From JAERML01 sp035687895 (lineage in GTDB: Bacteria > Bacteroidota > Ignavibacteria > UBA10030 > UBA6906), in assembly GCA_035687895.1 (NCBI GenBank), contig DASRUE010000100.1, positions 1 to 7,600 on the forward strand: 7,600 nucleotides of DNA. The letters are read 5' to 3'. This document shows positions 5,685 to 7,600 of this stretch, in pieces; within the stretch, counting starts at the first letter, position 1; each line of letters begins with the position of its first letter. The notes under the pieces were generated by a model. The model ran no database searches, was not told where the DNA came from, and saw only the letters and a program-made list of their open reading frames with translations. The translations under genes and the position numbers were made by a program.

Positions 5685-7600
5685 ATGAACTCGATATGCA
5701 CACCTTGTCAGAAGACTCGTACATCTGTACGAATGGCCTTACTCTGCTTGCTTACCACCCTGGCCGGGACAAGCGGCGCCGGGAAGGAAACAATGGGGTC
5801 GTATGCACATCATCATTTCGACGGTCGGAGCATTGTCTTTTCCACATCAAGCGGTCAGAGACTCCGTGTTACTCCTTATGGAGATCAAATCGTTCGAATA
5901 CAGGCTGTTCGCCCGAAGGAAGAGTTCTTCCCGGATGACCATTATGAGATGGTGGAATCACATCAGTGGGATGGTTCGTTCCGTCCGTCCGATCGGGGGA
6001 CATTCTTCCTTCTTGAAACCCGCGCTGATAACGGACTCGTCCTGCATGTGAACAAAAATCCTATGCGTATTCTGTATGTCCACCGCGGGGAAAAAGCCCC
6101 CACGCTACAAGAAAGTGACGGGATCTGGTGGGAAGGAAGTACTGTACACACATCGTTCATGTACCACCCACAAGAACACTTCACAGGCCTGGGACACGGA
6201 TACTTTGGGCGGTCGGACCGGCTTGATCTCAAGGGAGAAGTCGTGCAGCGCAACTACGGCACGGCGCATGGTCAACAGGCTCCGCTCATCGTCCCCTTTT
6301 ATCTTTCCAGCAATGGCTATGGCATTTTCCTGAACAGCATGTTTCCGAACTCCTTCAGCTTCGGCAAGGGCGGAGTGTATGAGTTTAGCATCGACGGCGA
6401 CAGCCGGATGGACTATTTCTTCATTCGGGGACCCGATCTCGTGCAGGTGATCGATCGCTACACGCAACTGACAGGAAGGCCCCGCTTCCCTCCCATGGCA
6501 ATGTTCGGGCTTGCTCTCTCGGACAAGGGGCACGACCACACATCGGCAACGCCATCGGACGAGATGTGGTGGAAGCAGAAGATCAGCGAACACAGAAGCG
6601 CAGGCTTCCCGATTGATCATGTGGTGAATGACAACCGGTGGCGCGCGGGTGGGGGCAAGCGCTGCGAGTCGTACCTTGCATGGGACTCGACCCGTTATCC
6701 CGATCCGGCGGAGTATGAACAATGGGTGCAAGCAAACGGTCTTGTGGTCACGCTTGACTTCAACCGGTGTATCGCCAGCCGGAGTGACGGATGGAAGCCC
6801 TCGTTCAACATTCCCGATGCGGACAGTATCGAATTTGGGCACAGCGCTCCTGACTTCACAAGAAAGGAAGTGAGAGAATGGTTTTGGAACCTGTTCTGGT
6901 GCAAGTCGCTCAACCCTGAACTACGTTACCCCGGGGACGCGCTCTGGATCGATGAGTTTGATGAGATGGGGAAGGCGCCGCCGTCGATGGTCCTTGGGAA
7001 TGGACGACGCTGGTTGGAAATGAGGAACTACTGGTTTTTTCTGATGGCGAAGGCGTTGGTGCAGGAAGGATGGGACGTCAGCATCGGGCCGACGAAGAGA
7101 CCTTTTGTATGGGTGAGAGGAATGACGGCCGGCGCGCAGCGATACGCAACACTCTGGAGTGGTGATATCAGACCCAGTTATGATGACATGAAAACCCAGA
7201 TACGAGGCATGCAACTGGCCGGTCTTTCCGGATTCCCGTTCTGGGGACATGATGCCGGCGGGTTCCATGGCTGGGAAAGCGGCAAGGGCCCGGATGACAC
7301 CATGTACCGACAATGGTCGATGGCATTCGGATGCTTCACCCCCTTCTGGAAGCCCCACGGTATGGGACAATCGCGCTGGCCCCTCGATCGGTCCATCAAG
7401 GCACAACAGGATGCAAAGAAGTACAGCGAGCTGCGCTACACACTTATGCCTTACATCTACACCTATGTGCATCGGGCGTTCGAGGCCGGCATCCCAATCG
7501 CAAGAGCGATGATCATCGAACATCAGGGTGATTCGCTCGCATGGGAGCACGACCTGCAATATATGTGGGGACGCGAAATGCTCGTCGCTCCCAACTGTTC
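5685..7600 (+). CDS. Secreted GH31 family glycoside hydrolase (3' end outside window)
   Basis: This is a retaining alpha-glycosidase of family GH31; at least 638 residues lie in the window and the frame is open at its edge. From the ATG at 5685, residues 1-32 look like a signal peptide: basic start (K10, R12, R16), hydrophobic core ALLCLLTTLAG (18-28), cleavage after SGA (30-32). An N-terminal beta-sandwich (about 36-265) includes FTGLGHGYFG near 165 and the FYLSSNGYGIF stretch. The catalytic barrel starts near PPMAMFG (269-275). Key motifs are ALWIDEFDE with candidate nucleophile D423, R478-GMTAGAQRY, LWSGD with candidate acid/base D494, and PFWGHDAGGF around D523. The nucleophile motif departs from the usual WxDMNE of alpha-glucosidases, so the substrate cannot be named. 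No Shine-Dalgarno sequence precedes 5685 or the alternative ATG at 5733; the latter would give a signal peptide without a basic start. The C-terminal domains are missing because of the window edge. Confidence 0.9.
   Translation, partial: MNSICTPCQKTRTSVRMALLCLLTTLAGTSGAGKETMGSYAHHHFDGRSIVFSTSSGQRLRVTPYGDQIVRIQAVRPKEEFFPDDHYEMVESHQWDGSFRPSDRGTFFLLETRADNGLVLHVNKNPMRILYVHRGEKAPTLQESDGIWWEGSTVHTSFMYHPQEHFTGLGHGYFGRSDRLDLKGEVVQRNYGTAHGQQAPLIVPFYLSSNGYGIFLNSMFPNSFSFGKGGVYEFSIDGDSRMDYFFIRGPDLVQVIDRYTQLTGRPRFPPMAMFGLALSDKGHDHTSATPSDEMWWKQKISEHRSAGFPIDHVVNDNRWRAGGGKRCESYLAWDSTRYPDPAEYEQWVQANGLVVTLDFNRCIASRSDGWKPSFNIPDADSIEFGHSAPDFTRKEVREWFWNLFWCKSLNPELRYPGDALWIDEFDEMGKAPPSMVLGNGRRWLEMRNYWFFLMAKALVQEGWDVSIGPTKRPFVWVRGMTAGAQRYATLWSGDIRPSYDDMKTQIRGMQLAGLSGFPFWGHDAGGFHGWESGKGPDDTMYRQWSMAFGCFTPFWKPHGMGQSRWPLDRSIKAQQDAKKYSELRYTLMPYIYTYVHRAFEAGIPIARAMIIEHQGDSLAWEHDLQYMWGREMLVAPNC

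Noticed and set aside
5401..5724. N-terminal extension of the RRM gene
   Set aside because: The extension is not RRM-like, and a near-ideal ribosome binding site precedes the ATG at 5400, where the RNP2 motif begins at once.
6105..6842. 245-residue minus-strand open frame opposite the GH31 gene
   Set aside because: The plus strand carries an uninterrupted GH31 frame with catalytic motifs; the antisense frame is a by-product of its codon use.
6921..7559. 212-residue minus-strand open frame opposite the GH31 barrel
   Set aside because: It is antisense to the nucleophile and acid/base region, and its product resembles no family.
1..7600. CRISPR array, tRNA or rRNA genes, integrase or transposase
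   Set aside because: No regularly spaced direct repeats, no tRNA-like cloverleaf and no recombinase motif were seen on either strand.

Overview
The window looks like a chromosomal segment of a moderately GC-rich bacterium from the Bacteroidota/Ignavibacteriota side of the FCB group. Three things point there. The promoter before the main operon has the Bacteroidota-type form (TTG, about 20 bp, TAnnTTTG). The operon is a CreD locus with a HTH_34-type winged-helix regulator instead of CreBC. A short RRM protein with a glycine-rich tail lies next to it. Assignment below the group level is not possible from this sequence alone.

Layout. Positions 1-518 hold no convincing gene. They contain a cluster of hairpin repeats: two TTCTTTCC/GGAAAGAA hairpins at the edges, two CCCGCCTGC...GGCGGGCAGG units, and a 12-bp-stem hairpin between those units. 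Positions 519-1640 (minus) encode a membrane-anchored SpoIIE/RsbU-type PP2C phosphatase. A roughly 300-bp divergent intergenic region follows, with a strong promoter/operator at 1874-1926. Positions 1942-4631 (plus) form a compact four-gene operon: a six-helix membrane protein, a winged-helix regulator with a GTG start overlapping the previous stop, a small three-helix membrane protein, and CreD.

Downstream, two minus-strand genes converge on creD: an unrecognised 64-aa protein (4775-4969) with a good ribosome binding site and its own terminator, and an RRM RNA-binding protein (5056-5400). From about 5685 to the window edge, and beyond it, runs a secreted GH31 glycoside hydrolase. Its reading frame is open to position 7600 with the catalytic motifs present.

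How they may work together. The regulator probably controls its own operon through the repeated, overlapping ACTTTG/CAAAGT half-sites that sit on the -7 box and the likely transcription start (inference). The three membrane proteins of the operon would then form or support one envelope function together with CreD, whose biochemical role is poorly defined. The divergent phosphatase is a candidate output of a partner-switching pathway, but no anti-sigma or anti-anti-sigma gene is visible here. The RRM, 64-aa and GH31 genes have no evident functional link to the operon.
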